A stretch of 64,000 nt of DNA from Bacillota bacterium (GTDB taxonomy: Bacteria > Bacillota > Clostridia > Christensenellales > Aristaeellaceae), in the NCBI GenBank assembly GCA_023398575.1, contig JAEWSC010000057.1, positions 1 to 64,000 on the forward strand. Direction: 5' to 3'. The notes under the pieces are model-generated. The model was not told the DNA's origin. It saw only the letters and a program-made list of their open reading frames with translations, and ran no database searches. Numbering within the stretch: the stretch's first letter is position 1; each line of letters starts with the position of its first letter. Of the stretch, positions 49,808 to 59,192 are shown one piece after another. The translations under genes were made by a program, and so were the position numbers.

Positions 49808-50863
49808 ATGCAGGAGGGGAAGAAACCGTCCTTAGGGGCACGGCTGATGAAGCGCTACGGCTTGGACGCGCTCAGCGCTATGGCGCTAGGTCTGTTTTCC
49901 ACGCTGATTATTGGCACCATTTTGGATCAAATAGGTACTTTTATTCCCGCCCTATCCTTGCTTCGTGAAATGGCCGCCACCGCCAAAAGGCCCGATGTTG
50001 TCGGTGCCGCCATTGGCGTATCTGTCGCCTGGGGTATGAAGGTAAAGCCGCTGGCCATATTCACCTCAGCCGTTTCGGGTGCTATCGGCTACAATTTAAG
50101 CGGTCCGTTGGGCTGCTTTCTGGCAGCGGTTATTGGGGCAGAGGCGGGTAACTTTATCGCCGGCAAAACAAAGCTGGATATCATTCTCATCCCCACCGCC
50201 ACGCTTGTGATCGGCGGACTTGCGGCTTATGCAGTCAGCCCCGGCGTAAACTTCCTCATGGCTCTGTTGCGGGGTTTTATTGACACCGCAACGCTTATGC
50301 AGCCCATACCTATGGGTATTATCGTCTCTGTTGTGGTTGGCCTGGTCCTTACCGCTCCCATCTCCTCCGCCGCACTGTGCGCCATGATTTTTTCCGTGCC
50401 GGATGGCGGAGAGTTGGGCCTAGGGCTCCAGTTGGCCGCCGGTGCCGCCACGGCCGGCTGCTGCGCGCAGATGGTTGGTTTTGCCGTATCCAGCTACCGG
50501 GAAAACAAGATTGGCGGCCTCGTCGCCCAAGGCATCGGCACTTCTATGCTGCAAGTCCCCAATATCCTTGTGCACCCCTTGATCCTCGTCCCCCCCACGC
50601 TGGCCTCTGCCATCACCGGCCCGTTGGCAACAACACTTTTGCAAATGAAAAACAGCGGCGTTTTCGCCGGCATGGGTACATCCGGCTTTGTAGGCCAAAT
50701 TGGTACATGGCGCACCATGGCGCAGCTGGAGACGCCCCTAACCGTTGCTCTAAAAATTCTTGTTCTTCACATTATCCTTCCGGCTGCTTTGTCGCTTGCG
50801 TTCAGCGAAATCATGCGCAAACGAGGATTTATCAAACCCGGGGATATGAAATTGAACCTATAA
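49808..50863 (+). CDS. Orphan PTS IIC-like membrane protein (PTS_EIIC_2 family)
   Basis: Polytopic membrane protein of 351 residues with about nine to ten helices, matching the PTS_EIIC_2 family (PF13303), e.g. GLFSTLIIGTILDQIGTFIP and AGAATAGCCAQMVGFAVSSY. No IIA, IIB or HPr-like domain is fused or adjacent, so it may rely on distant partners or may not be a phosphotransferase at all. The ATG at 49808 follows GGAGGAGGG; the frame upstream contains the ribosome site. Single-gene unit with its own terminator. Confidence 0.88.
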   Translation: MQEGKKPSLGARLMKRYGLDALSAMALGLFSTLIIGTILDQIGTFIPALSLLREMAATAKRPDVVGAAIGVSVAWGMKVKPLAIFTSAVSGAIGYNLSGPLGCFLAAVIGAEAGNFIAGKTKLDIILIPTATLVIGGLAAYAVSPGVNFLMALLRGFIDTATLMQPIPMGIIVSVVVGLVLTAPISSAALCAMIFSVPDGGELGLGLQLAAGAATAGCCAQMVGFAVSSYRENKIGGLVAQGIGTSMLQVPNILVHPLILVPPTLASAITGPLATTLLQMKNSGVFAGMGTSGFVGQIGTWRTMAQLETPLTVALKILVLHIILPAALSLAFSEIMRKRGFIKPGDMKLNL

Positions 50864-50887
50864 TTCAAGCTCCAAGGAAATTACAAT

Positions 50888-50928
50888 CAAAAGCGCATGA
50901 CTCCATAAAATCGGAGCGTGCGCTTTTG
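50888..50928 (+). terminator. Terminator of the PTS IIC-like gene
   Basis: CAAAAGCGCA with TGCGCTTTTG, inner CTCC/GGAG pairing, ending in TTTTG. Confidence 0.82.
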
Positions 50929-51104
50929 CTATGTCATACGTTTTCATTGATTTGTTACAAGGCTGCCTTACTGACAAATTTCTGACAAAACATATTACTT
51001 TTTGCGCTTTTTTCGATGACAACCCCTATGCGCCATGGTATACTGAATCCAGTATCTATTCTGCCAGCATATCCTATCACAGAAAAACTTAGGGCGGTGT
51101 ATAG

Positions 51105-53144
51105 ATGGATGCCAGTTTCTACAGAGATTTGTTAGTCAATGGTACAGTTCTGTTGGTTGCCAGCATCTTATTTACAAATGTACTTGGTGTTTTCAAAACA
51201 CAAAAGCTGAAGGCAAATATATGGATCGGTATCATCGCCGGCATCGCCGGTATTTTTGTATTATTTACCACCGTCCGTTACAATTCCGGCATCGTATTTG
51301 ATACAAGATCCATTCTTGTCAGCACAACCGGTATGTTTTTTGGCTGGATACCGGCATTGATTGCCGTTTGTTTCATAGCAGCCGCAAGAATCATCATGGG
51401 TGGTGGCGGGGCGTTTACAGGTGTGTTGGTAACGGTAGCAACAGCGGCCATCGGACTGATCTGGCGGAAGCTGCGTATAAAAGATAACCATGGGGATACC
51501 TTTATCAACAAACACTTTTCTGCGCTGGAATTTTATCTGGTCGGTTTCGTAACCCATCTTGTCATGCTGGCCTGCCTGCTCACACTGCCCGGTGAGGCAA
51601 TGCCCACGGCTATGGCCAAAGTAAGCTTGCCCACCCTTTTCATCTACCCCTCCTTTTCACTGCTCATTTGCTTGGTACTTATGTCGTGCCTGCTTAAGAT
51701 ACGCGGAGATGAAGAACTTGCGCTGAGTGAAAGCCGGTTCCGCACACTGTACGAGCAAGCTCCTATCGGCGTAGCTTTTATTGACCAGCACGGCCATATA
51801 CATGGCAATCAAATGGCGGCGCAGATTCTTGGCAAGCCGGCAGAAGCGCTATCGCAGAATGAATGGCCCATCCTAATCGATGACGATCTGATGCCAGAAA
51901 GCAAACGAGCCTATGAAGCGTATATCAGCGGTCAATCCAACTCCTTTCAAATGGATAGGCAATTCCAAAGGCCGGATGGCGTGAAGGTCTGGATTCACCT
52001 GACTGTGGCTCCGCTGCGTGTACCGGATGTAGGTGCAAAGTGCCGCATGTGGCTAATGAAGGATATCACAAAATACAAGCAAAACGAAGATGAGGTGCTG
52101 CAGCTAACCTATCACGACACCCTAACCGGCATGTTCAACAGGGCCTATATCGAGAAAGAGCGGCCTCGCCTTGATACAAAGGAGAATTATCCATTATCGG
52201 TCATCTTGGGTGATGTCAACGGCTTGAAGCTGGTGAACGACGCCTTCGGTCATGAGGAGGGCGATTACCTGCTGAAGGAAGTCACCAAAATACTAAAGAA
52301 CTGCCTGCGTGAGCAAGATGTGATCGCGCGCATTGGCGGAGATGAATTTTTGATTTTTTTACCAAAGACAGACAGTGCAGCGGCGGCCAGATTGTGCAAG
52401 GAAATACGTGATGCCTATCAAGCGCGTAAAGCACAAGCTGGTCATGAGCTATTTGAAATTAGTATTTCTTTAGGCTATGCTACCAAGGAAAGCAGTGAAG
52501 AATCCCTTGACCTGGCAATCAACACCGCTGAACGCTTCATGTACAGGCGCAAATTAATCGCCCATAAGCAGCTGTACCAATCCGTACTGCAATCCATCCG
52601 AAGAACACTGTATGATATCAGCAACGAAACCCCCTCTCACGGCGAGCGCATGGCTGATCTTGCAAGATCATTGGCAACAGTGATTGGCCTCTCCACTGAA
52701 GAAAAAGAATCACTGGAATTGGCGTCCGTGCTGCATGATATTGGTGAGGTGCGGGTAGATTTGAATATTCTCAAAAAGGCCGGTGCATTAACCCAGGAGG
52801 AATGGGAGGAAATTAAAAAGCATCCGGAAACAGGATACCGGATCGCCCAATCCATTCCCCATCTGAACGCTATTGCCGAAGTGATTCTCTACCATCATGA
52901 GCGCTGGGACGGTTCAGGTTATCCACATGGCCTTTCTGGAAAAGGCATACCGCTGCTCGCCAGAATACTGACGCTGGTTGACGCTTATGATACAATGCTG
53001 GAGGACCGAAGCTACCGGAAAGCGCTGAACGATGCCCAGGCAATCAAGGAAATACTTGAGGCAGCCGGTACACAGTTCGATCCTGAATTGGCGCACCTTT
53101 TCATTGAAAAGGTCCTTGGAATAGGCAATGTGGATACACAGTAG
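51105..53144 (+). CDS. Membrane receptor with PAS, GGDEF and HD-GYP domains
   Basis: Cyclic-di-GMP signalling protein of 679 residues. Order: LytS-type 5TM receptor module (~1-197), PAS domain (~208-325), GGDEF cyclase (GGDEF exactly at 411-415), and HD-GYP phosphodiesterase (His544-Asp545; HHERWDGSGYP at 597-607). The inhibitory product site RxxD (REQD, 402-405) lies five residues before GGDEF as in feedback-controlled cyclases. Both catalytic halves look intact, so it could make and degrade c-di-GMP. The 5TM_LYT module may sense a wall or sugar-derived ligand. AGGGCGG precedes the ATG. It is followed after 43 nt by the hydroxyacid dehydrogenase gene. Confidence 0.94.
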   Translation: MDASFYRDLLVNGTVLLVASILFTNVLGVFKTQKLKANIWIGIIAGIAGIFVLFTTVRYNSGIVFDTRSILVSTTGMFFGWIPALIAVCFIAAARIIMGGGGAFTGVLVTVATAAIGLIWRKLRIKDNHGDTFINKHFSALEFYLVGFVTHLVMLACLLTLPGEAMPTAMAKVSLPTLFIYPSFSLLICLVLMSCLLKIRGDEELALSESRFRTLYEQAPIGVAFIDQHGHIHGNQMAAQILGKPAEALSQNEWPILIDDDLMPESKRAYEAYISGQSNSFQMDRQFQRPDGVKVWIHLTVAPLRVPDVGAKCRMWLMKDITKYKQNEDEVLQLTYHDTLTGMFNRAYIEKERPRLDTKENYPLSVILGDVNGLKLVNDAFGHEEGDYLLKEVTKILKNCLREQDVIARIGGDEFLIFLPKTDSAAAARLCKEIRDAYQARKAQAGHELFEISISLGYATKESSEESLDLAINTAERFMYRRKLIAHKQLYQSVLQSIRRTLYDISNETPSHGERMADLARSLATVIGLSTEEKESLELASVLHDIGEVRVDLNILKKAGALTQEEWEEIKKHPETGYRIAQSIPHLNAIAEVILYHHERWDGSGYPHGLSGKGIPLLARILTLVDAYDTMLEDRSYRKALNDAQAIKEILEAAGTQFDPELAHLFIEKVLGIGNVDTQ

Positions 53145-53187
53145 CATATAACCTACTAAAAAAAGCGTAGCATGCAGGAGTTACACA

Positions 53188-54126
53188 ATGAAAATTGTTG
53201 TTTTGGATGGATACACATTAAATCCCGGCGATCTTGCTTGGGATGAACTGAAAAAGCTGGGCAGCCTTACCGTTTATGAAAAAACACTGCCAGAGGATAC
53301 GCTGTCCCGCATCGGCAACGCGGAGGCGGTTTTTACAAATAAAACGCTGCTTACCAAAGACATTATGGAAAAAGCGCCAAACCTTGCTTTTATCGGCGTG
53401 CTTGCCACCGGCTACAACGTAGTGGATCTTCAAGCCGCAAGGGAACGAAGCATTCCGGTTTGCAACGTACCGGCGTACAGCACATCGTCTGTCGCGCAGT
53501 TTGTATTTGCTCTTTTGCTGGAAGTATGCCACCATGTCGCCCATCACAACAAAGCCGTGCAGGAAGGCCGATGGACGAACTCCCCGCATTTTTGTTTCTG
53601 GGATACGCCGCTCATTGAGCTTGCCGATAAAACCATGGGCATTATCGGCTATGGACGTATTGGTCAGGCCACAGCGTATATTGCACGGGCCTTTGGTATG
53701 AAGGTGCTCGCCTACAGCCCCAGCCGCAAAGGCCCTGTTGATGCAACCCTTGATGAGGTTCTCAAAAACAGCGATGTGATCTCGCTGCATTGCCCGCTTA
53801 CTGAAAAGACAAAGCACATTATCCGTCAGGAAACCATTGCAAAAATGAAGGACGGCGCGATATTAATCAACACGGCCCGTGGGCCGCTGATCAACGAAGC
53901 GGATTTGCGCAATGCACTTACAAGCGGCAAGCTGTATGCCGCCGCCATGGATGTGGCGTCAGAAGAACCCATTGGGGCAGACAGCCCGCTGCTGGGTCTT
54001 GACAATTGTATGATAACCCCCCATATCGCCTGGGCGCCAAAAGAAGCCCGCCAGCGCCTGATGGATATCGCCGTGGCAAATCTTCAGTCGTTCCTTGATG
54101 GAAAGCCGCAGAATGTGGTCAATTAA
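53188..54126 (+). CDS. D-2-hydroxyacid dehydrogenase (glycerate dehydrogenase/hydroxypyruvate reductase type)
   Basis: NAD(P)-dependent dehydrogenase of 312 residues, cytoplasmic. The nucleotide-binding GYGRIGQATAYIA region, the catalytic arginine in NTARGPL, glutamate in VASEEPIG and histidine in ITPHIAW are all present. By the VLDGYTLNPGDLAWDEL start and length it resembles glycerate dehydrogenase/hydroxypyruvate reductase. AGGAG precedes the start. It may be co-transcribed with the c-di-GMP receptor, since no terminator lies between them. Confidence 0.9.
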   Translation: MKIVVLDGYTLNPGDLAWDELKKLGSLTVYEKTLPEDTLSRIGNAEAVFTNKTLLTKDIMEKAPNLAFIGVLATGYNVVDLQAARERSIPVCNVPAYSTSSVAQFVFALLLEVCHHVAHHNKAVQEGRWTNSPHFCFWDTPLIELADKTMGIIGYGRIGQATAYIARAFGMKVLAYSPSRKGPVDATLDEVLKNSDVISLHCPLTEKTKHIIRQETIAKMKDGAILINTARGPLINEADLRNALTSGKLYAAAMDVASEEPIGADSPLLGLDNCMITPHIAWAPKEARQRLMDIAVANLQSFLDGKPQNVVN

Positions 54127-54133
54127 GCATCAA

Positions 54134-54169
54134 AGCCGGAAGCAACGATTTGCTCCCGGCTCCCTTTTT
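54134..54169. terminator. Bidirectional terminator between dehydrogenase and GH27 genes
   Basis: AGCCGG-AAGCA with TGCTC-CCGGCT, followed by CCTTTTT; it overlaps the end of the GH27 gene by two bases. Confidence 0.82.
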
Positions 54170-55454
54170 ATTTTCTGATCTTGTATAGTGCCGCGGCGTG
54201 GGAGTTCAGCATAGCCACCATTTTTCGACCCGGCATCTGAACATCCTCCCGCAGCCATAGATCGCGTACGGTTGTACAGCCTTCTGTGCAAACGGCAGCA
54301 TCGCAGGTGACCTCTTGCCGGTCATCGGACAGGTTGAACAGTGCGATATATACGCTTCCATCCTCATCCCGACTCATCCACACAGCATGGTTTTCATCCC
54401 GCATGATCTGGCGCGCGCCATAGGAATGGCGGATTAAACGCAGCACTTCTCCGTTGGTCAGCAGTGAAAGCGTCCATGCGTCATTTTCCCGCATCTCTCC
54501 GCCCATCATCAGCGGTGAGCGGAACATGCACCACAGCGTCATCATGGTGACCTGTTCATCCTTGGTAAAGTTCGTTTGCCTACCCCGCCGCCATCCCATG
54601 CCGATGCGTCCCAAGGGCAGCATATCACAATCGGGCCAGCAGCCGGGGGAGACATGCTTTTGCCATAGCTCGCAGCGCTCAAACATGTTTTTGAGCAAAT
54701 CCCACCTATCCCAATAGTCATCGGTGATGCGCCACATATTGGCGTATGTGCTCAAATGCCAGGCCTTTTCAATGACCGCCGGACCGGGGGATAGGCTCAA
54801 AACCATTTTCCGCCCGCAGCGGGCAATGGCCCTGGCAATCATTTCGATCTCTTTTTCTGCCGAGTAGGGAGCATGGGGATACATGTTGGTGTTGCAAATA
54901 TCATCCACCTTCACATAGTCCACACCCCAGGCGGCATACAGCTCAAATATGGAATCATAGTAGCTTTGCCCTGCCGGATGGATGGGGTTTAAGCCATACA
55001 TGTCGCTGTTCCACTTACAAATGGAGTGGGGCAGTGCAATTTTATCCGCAGTTATTTCGGTACCCTTGACCGGCAAACGGGCGTGCACTGCTTGCCGGGG
55101 GATACCCCGCATGATATGTATGCCAAACTTTAGCCCCATGCCATGAATGATATCGGCGATGGGCCCAAAGCCTTTTCCGCCGATTGACGAAGGAAAGCGG
55201 TTAGGCGCCGGCTGTTGGCGTCCATGTTCATCCAAAGTCAGAGGCGCAAAATTGATGTATTCACTTTCTGTGGTTCCGGCACTGGGCTCGGACCATTGGA
55301 TGTCGCACACCACGTACTCCCAGCCATATTCCTTCAAATGCTCTGCCATATACCTTGCGTTGCCCAGCAGCTGCTCTTCATTTACAGTGGCGGCATAGCA
55401 ATCCCAACTGTTCCAGCCCATTGGCGGCGTCAAGGCCGCCAGATTCTTGTCCAT
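54168..55454 (-). CDS. Glycoside hydrolase family 27 (alpha-galactosidase-like)
   Basis: Cytoplasmic retaining glycosidase of 428 residues, GH27. It starts TPPMGWNSWDCYAATVNEEQ, the family signature; the nucleophile aspartate is in DYVKVDDICN and the acid/base in WRITDDYWD. GH27 includes alpha-galactosidases, alpha-N-acetylgalactosaminidases and beta-L-arabinopyranosidases; the sequence does not decide. The ATG at 55454 follows GGGAGG. Last gene of the xylulokinase operon. Confidence 0.92.
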   Translation of the reverse strand: MDKNLAALTPPMGWNSWDCYAATVNEEQLLGNARYMAEHLKEYGWEYVVCDIQWSEPSAGTTESEYINFAPLTLDEHGRQQPAPNRFPSSIGGKGFGPIADIIHGMGLKFGIHIMRGIPRQAVHARLPVKGTEITADKIALPHSICKWNSDMYGLNPIHPAGQSYYDSIFELYAAWGVDYVKVDDICNTNMYPHAPYSAEKEIEMIARAIARCGRKMVLSLSPGPAVIEKAWHLSTYANMWRITDDYWDRWDLLKNMFERCELWQKHVSPGCWPDCDMLPLGRIGMGWRRGRQTNFTKDEQVTMMTLWCMFRSPLMMGGEMRENDAWTLSLLTNGEVLRLIRHSYGARQIMRDENHAVWMSRDEDGSVYIALFNLSDDRQEVTCDAAVCTEGCTTVRDLWLREDVQMPGRKMVAMLNSHAAALYKIRK

Positions 55455-55484
55455 ACCCTGTCCTCCCGCAAGCATATCATCGCA

Positions 55485-56435
55485 TTATTGTCCCATGCCA
55501 ACAAACAAACACGGCTTGTTACGGTCACAGCAAAGCCGTCCGTCCTGCACATACAGTTCAGCTGCCTGAATGACCGTTCTGGCCTCCTTGGGCGTCATAA
55601 CAAAGCCTTTTGCTCTTCGCTTTTCCAGGGAGAACTCGGGGTGGGTAAAGTAATAGATGTAGGCCCTCTCCCCTAGAACCAAAACATCGGCATGATTGGC
55701 GATGGCCCCATCCTCCGGCCTTGTTCCCGGCACTTGCAAAAGATTGCCCTCCTGCCTGTGCCAAACACAAAAGTCTGTTGTTTCATACACTGCAAGCCCA
55801 TCCCAGCAGTCGGTGATCATCCACTTCTTGCCGCCCAATTCAAACACGTTGGGCCCTTCATGGGCACAGTCGCAAACCTCTGGCCCGCCGGCCGTCCACT
55901 GGTACAGGTCATCGCTGTAAGCCGTGTACGTGTGGCTATTGTGATCCTCATCCTTATACCACATTTTGAAGTTTCCAGGTGCTGTTTCATAGACACAGGC
56001 GTCGATGACCCGCCCGGAGGAAAGGGGCAAAACACTTTCATAATGCCACTGCCATAGATTATCTGCGCTGTAGTGCACAATGTGCCGGGGCCAGTTCCAA
56101 TCTTCGGGCACACCGGTGATGTAGGATACATACATATGGTATTTACCATTGGCATATATCACCTCCGGCGCCCAGAAGGTATTATGCCCAGGCTCAAAAT
56201 CAAGATTGGGCAGCGTACCTCGGTACAGCCAACGGGCTCCATCCACACTGGATGCCACACCTATTTTCGTGCCGTGCACGCTGGATACGCCAATATTGGT
56301 CCCCTGGGAACGGCGCTGGGTATACAGCATCCACCAGCAGTTTTCCTCCCGGTTCCAGATCACGGTGGGATCGGTCGGCCCATCATAAATCGGATCACGA
56401 TACAAGGGTGTAGGCAAAAGCAAGCCGTTGTTCAT
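55485..56435 (-). CDS. GH43-like five-bladed beta-propeller glycosidase
   Basis: Cytoplasmic protein of 316 residues with a five-bladed propeller pattern. The probable catalytic triad is the aspartate in GPTDPTVIW, the aspartate in RVIDACVYE, and the glutamate in AHEGPNVF; the TFWAPEVIYANGKYHMY segment is typical of GH43-like enzymes (arabinosidases, xylosidases, galactosidases). GGGAGG lies five bases before the ATG, which overlaps the GNAT stop by four bases. Beside GH27 and xylulokinase, an arabinose- or xylose-containing side chain is a plausible target. Confidence 0.85.
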   Translation of the reverse strand: MNNGLLLPTPLYRDPIYDGPTDPTVIWNREENCWWMLYTQRRSQGTNIGVSSVHGTKIGVASSVDGARWLYRGTLPNLDFEPGHNTFWAPEVIYANGKYHMYVSYITGVPEDWNWPRHIVHYSADNLWQWHYESVLPLSSGRVIDACVYETAPGNFKMWYKDEDHNSHTYTAYSDDLYQWTAGGPEVCDCAHEGPNVFELGGKKWMITDCWDGLAVYETTDFCVWHRQEGNLLQVPGTRPEDGAIANHADVLVLGERAYIYYFTHPEFSLEKRRAKGFVMTPKEARTVIQAAELYVQDGRLCCDRNKPCLFVGMGQ

Positions 56436-57424
56436 ACAATCCTCCCGAATGATTTGTCAAAAGTCGAATATGTCCGCTCATCAATGCGCCTGGTCAGGCT
56501 ATAGGTGAAGGGCGTAAAGTGTTTTTGCCAGAACCGGCTGCCATCGATATTAAAGGATTCAAAATCCACACCCAGCCGCTCAAAGCCGCTTTCTCGCATC
56601 CAATAAACAATGGTCTGCAAAAGCGCCGTTCCATAACCTGACTTGCGCTGTCCAGGTTTGACATACGCGCCGCAGATGTTCATGGATTTCTCGTCATCCG
56701 ACACAAAGGTTTCGCCGCCATGACGAAGCTGCATGTACGCCACAGGCATCTCTTTTTCAAATGCCGCCCACAGGTAATGATCCTTTTCATTCAGCCAATC
56801 CTCAAGACCGTTTAGACTTACGTCTTCATGTACATGCATGAACATAGGCGCGTTTTGATAATAGTTCCAATGCTCTTGATGCACTTCCAGCATCGTGCTT
56901 GCCTCGCCGGGCATGATGCGGCGTATACTATAACCCGCTGTCCCCTGCGGCAGCACATCGGTTACCGGTCGAATGGAATCAACGCACCGAAGCCCAAAAT
57001 CCTGCCAGAACCAGGCATCCACCGCTGCGCTGTCGTGGGCATGCAGGGTGATCACATGAGACAAATGTCCCTTTTTCACCCAGCTTTCCGCCGCTGCGGC
57101 ATACATTCGCTGATAAAGCTGTCGTCGATCCGGCCCCGTCGCGCCATGGGCATACAAGGGGGTATAAATTCCTTGGCTTAAGCCAAACAGCTCTCTGACT
57201 GCCATACCGGTCAAAAAGCCGATCAATTTGCCATCTTCAAGTGCCGCCACCCCCAGGCCGTTGCCTGCAAGGCCGGCAACCAAATCTGAAAATGCATCCG
57301 TACCGCTGATCAAAGGCAGACAGGGTACTTTTTTACGCTCGCTTTGATATGCCTGCCATACAAGCGCGCTCGCCGCAGGAACATGGTATTTTTCAAATGA
57401 TATGATCTCCACGCTTTTCTCCAT
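56432..57424 (-). CDS. GNAT-family acetyltransferase with two GNAT-like halves
   Basis: Protein of 330 residues (326 if the GTG at 57412, six bases after a GGAG, is the true start, since the first ATG sits directly on its ribosome site). The C-terminal half has the acetyl-CoA loop GAYVKPGQRKSGYGTALLQT; the N-terminal half has a weaker GNAT pattern. An acetyltransferase in a glycosidase operon could protect sugars or detoxify a breakdown product; that is inference. Confidence 0.85.
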   Translation of the reverse strand: MEKSVEIISFEKYHVPAASALVWQAYQSERKKVPCLPLISGTDAFSDLVAGLAGNGLGVAALEDGKLIGFLTGMAVRELFGLSQGIYTPLYAHGATGPDRRQLYQRMYAAAAESWVKKGHLSHVITLHAHDSAAVDAWFWQDFGLRCVDSIRPVTDVLPQGTAGYSIRRIMPGEASTMLEVHQEHWNYYQNAPMFMHVHEDVSLNGLEDWLNEKDHYLWAAFEKEMPVAYMQLRHGGETFVSDDEKSMNICGAYVKPGQRKSGYGTALLQTIVYWMRESGFERLGVDFESFNIDGSRFWQKHFTPFTYSLTRRIDERTYSTFDKSFGRIV

Positions 57425-57458
57425 CCCTTTTCAATTATCCAGCCACGCGCATGGCGGG

Positions 57459-58994
57459 CTACATACCAAGAGACGCACCCTTGTCAAACACCGGTTTCAT
57501 GGCATGATACATCTGGCCATACATGGAAAATCCATCCCGGTAAGCGGCGGCATGGGCTGGTATGGGCTGCGTTTCCGTAACGATCTTCAGTGCCGAGGTT
57601 GCTTGTACAAAATCGCGAAAGATGCCAGCACCCACCCCTGCCGCCAACGCCGCGCCATATGCACCGCCTTCTCCAGCAGCGGACAATGTATACACCGGCA
57701 TCTGAAAGACATCGGCCAGAATTTGCCTCCACAAAGGCGATGCCGACCCTCCGCCGGAGACGATCACCTCAGTGCCGGGCATGAAGCTGAACATGATATC
57801 AGCCACCTGCTTAAAGGCATATGTAACGCCCTCCAGCACTGCACGGGTGATATCGCATTTTTGTGTGCCCAGTGTCAAGCCGTAAAACATGCCCCGGGCA
57901 TTGGGATCGGGGTATGGGCAGCGTTCGCCGGACAGATAGGGCACAAAAATCACCCCGTTTGCGCCGGGCGGCGACTGGGATGCCGATTCGCCCATAATGT
58001 CATATACATTTTGGCCGGATTTTTCGGCCAGTGCAATATCCTGCCCGCAAAGCGTATCGCGGTACCAGCGGTACGCACCGCCGGCGGTCAGGTTGCAGCC
58101 AAACGCATGGTATACCCCCGGCGCATTATTGCAGAACATTTGCAGCCTGCCTTCGGGATTGTGGTAAAACCGGTCAAGCCCCATGGATACATTGCCCGAG
58201 GTGCCAATGACCACGCCAACCCGGCCCGGTGCAAGCAAACCGGAGCCGGTGGACTGAATTACCGCGTCGCCTCCACCCATGTACACCCGCAAGCCTTCCG
58301 GAAGGCCCGTCTCCTCCGCCGCTTCCCGGGTAACAAATCCGGCCAGATCAATGGACTCGTAAACCTTGGGAAATATATCCACGGAAAGTCCGGCAATGCC
58401 GATTAGCTCCCTGGACCATGCCCGGTCCTTTGTGCTAAAAAATCCAGTACCGGATGCTTCTGACACATCCATCCCAATTTCCCCGCAGATTTTATAGCGG
58501 ATATAATCCTTAGGGCAAAGAAAATCTCGCATGCGCTCAAAGCTTTGCGGCTCCATCTCCTTCAGCCACAAAAGCTTGCCGCCGGTGTAGCCGGACAGCA
58601 TGGTGTTATTGGTAAAATTAAGCATTTGTGTTATGCCGCCAGCCTTTTCAATCAGCCAGTCGCACTGGGACTGGCTGCGTTGGTCGCACCACAAAAACGC
58701 CGGGCGAATGACCTGCCCATGCCCATCCAGTGCCACCAGGCCATGCATCTGCCCAGAAAAGCTGATACCTGCAAGATCATCTGCAGCGGCTCTCGTCTGC
58801 TCAAGTACTGAGCGCAGCCCACACTTTACAGCGGCCCACCAGTCGTCGGGATTCTGCTCTGCCCAGCCAGGCCGTGGGGTATGCAAAGGGTATTCTTGTG
58901 TGGAGGATGCCTGGACTGTGCCTTTATCGTCTACCAGTATGCATTTTGCGCCGGATGTGCCAACATCAACGCCGACAAGATATCTGTTTTTCAT
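57459..58994 (-). CDS. xylB: Xylulokinase-like FGGY carbohydrate kinase
   Basis: Cytoplasmic sugar kinase of 511 residues. The phosphate-1 motif YLVGVDVGTSGAKCILVD, the xylulokinase QMHGLV sequence (FSGQMHGLVALDG), WCDQRS, and the adenosine motif SGGGSASPLWRQILAD fit xylulokinase, which phosphorylates D-xylulose for the pentose phosphate pathway. The ATG at 58994 follows AAAGGGATC. First gene of the operon; no xylose isomerase is present in the window, so other ketoses are possible. Confidence 0.9.
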   Translation of the reverse strand: MKNRYLVGVDVGTSGAKCILVDDKGTVQASSTQEYPLHTPRPGWAEQNPDDWWAAVKCGLRSVLEQTRAAADDLAGISFSGQMHGLVALDGHGQVIRPAFLWCDQRSQSQCDWLIEKAGGITQMLNFTNNTMLSGYTGGKLLWLKEMEPQSFERMRDFLCPKDYIRYKICGEIGMDVSEASGTGFFSTKDRAWSRELIGIAGLSVDIFPKVYESIDLAGFVTREAAEETGLPEGLRVYMGGGDAVIQSTGSGLLAPGRVGVVIGTSGNVSMGLDRFYHNPEGRLQMFCNNAPGVYHAFGCNLTAGGAYRWYRDTLCGQDIALAEKSGQNVYDIMGESASQSPPGANGVIFVPYLSGERCPYPDPNARGMFYGLTLGTQKCDITRAVLEGVTYAFKQVADIMFSFMPGTEVIVSGGGSASPLWRQILADVFQMPVYTLSAAGEGGAYGAALAAGVGAGIFRDFVQATSALKIVTETQPIPAHAAAYRDGFSMYGQMYHAMKPVFDKGASLGM

Positions 58995-59148
58995 TCTGAT
59001 CCCTTTCACAAAATGGAAGGCTGTCTCTTGGATTGTATCCTACCATAACTTACAAGCTTGGACAAGCACAATACCCCGCATATAACCATTGTTCCATCTA
59101 TTGCAACATCCATTCTCCCATATATGCCGCAAACAATGCGTGCTGTGG

Positions 59149-59154
59149 TATAAT
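59149..59154 (+). promoter_or_regulatory. Extended -10 of the MoxR operon
   Basis: TGGTATAAT with -10 at 59149-59154, 39 bp before the moxR start; no convincing -35. The opposite strand should hold the xylulokinase promoter, of which only a weak TTGTCC-N17-TAGGAT is visible. Confidence 0.5.
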
Positions 59155-59192
59155 AGCAAAAAAGCCCAATAGAGAAAGAAAAGGTGATTGGC

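Noticed and set aside
57402..58406. Plus-strand frame of 334 codons antisense to the xylulokinase gene
   Set aside because: Shadow of a well-recognised kinase frame; translation is rich in Cys, His and Arg, with no domain and no suitable ribosome site.
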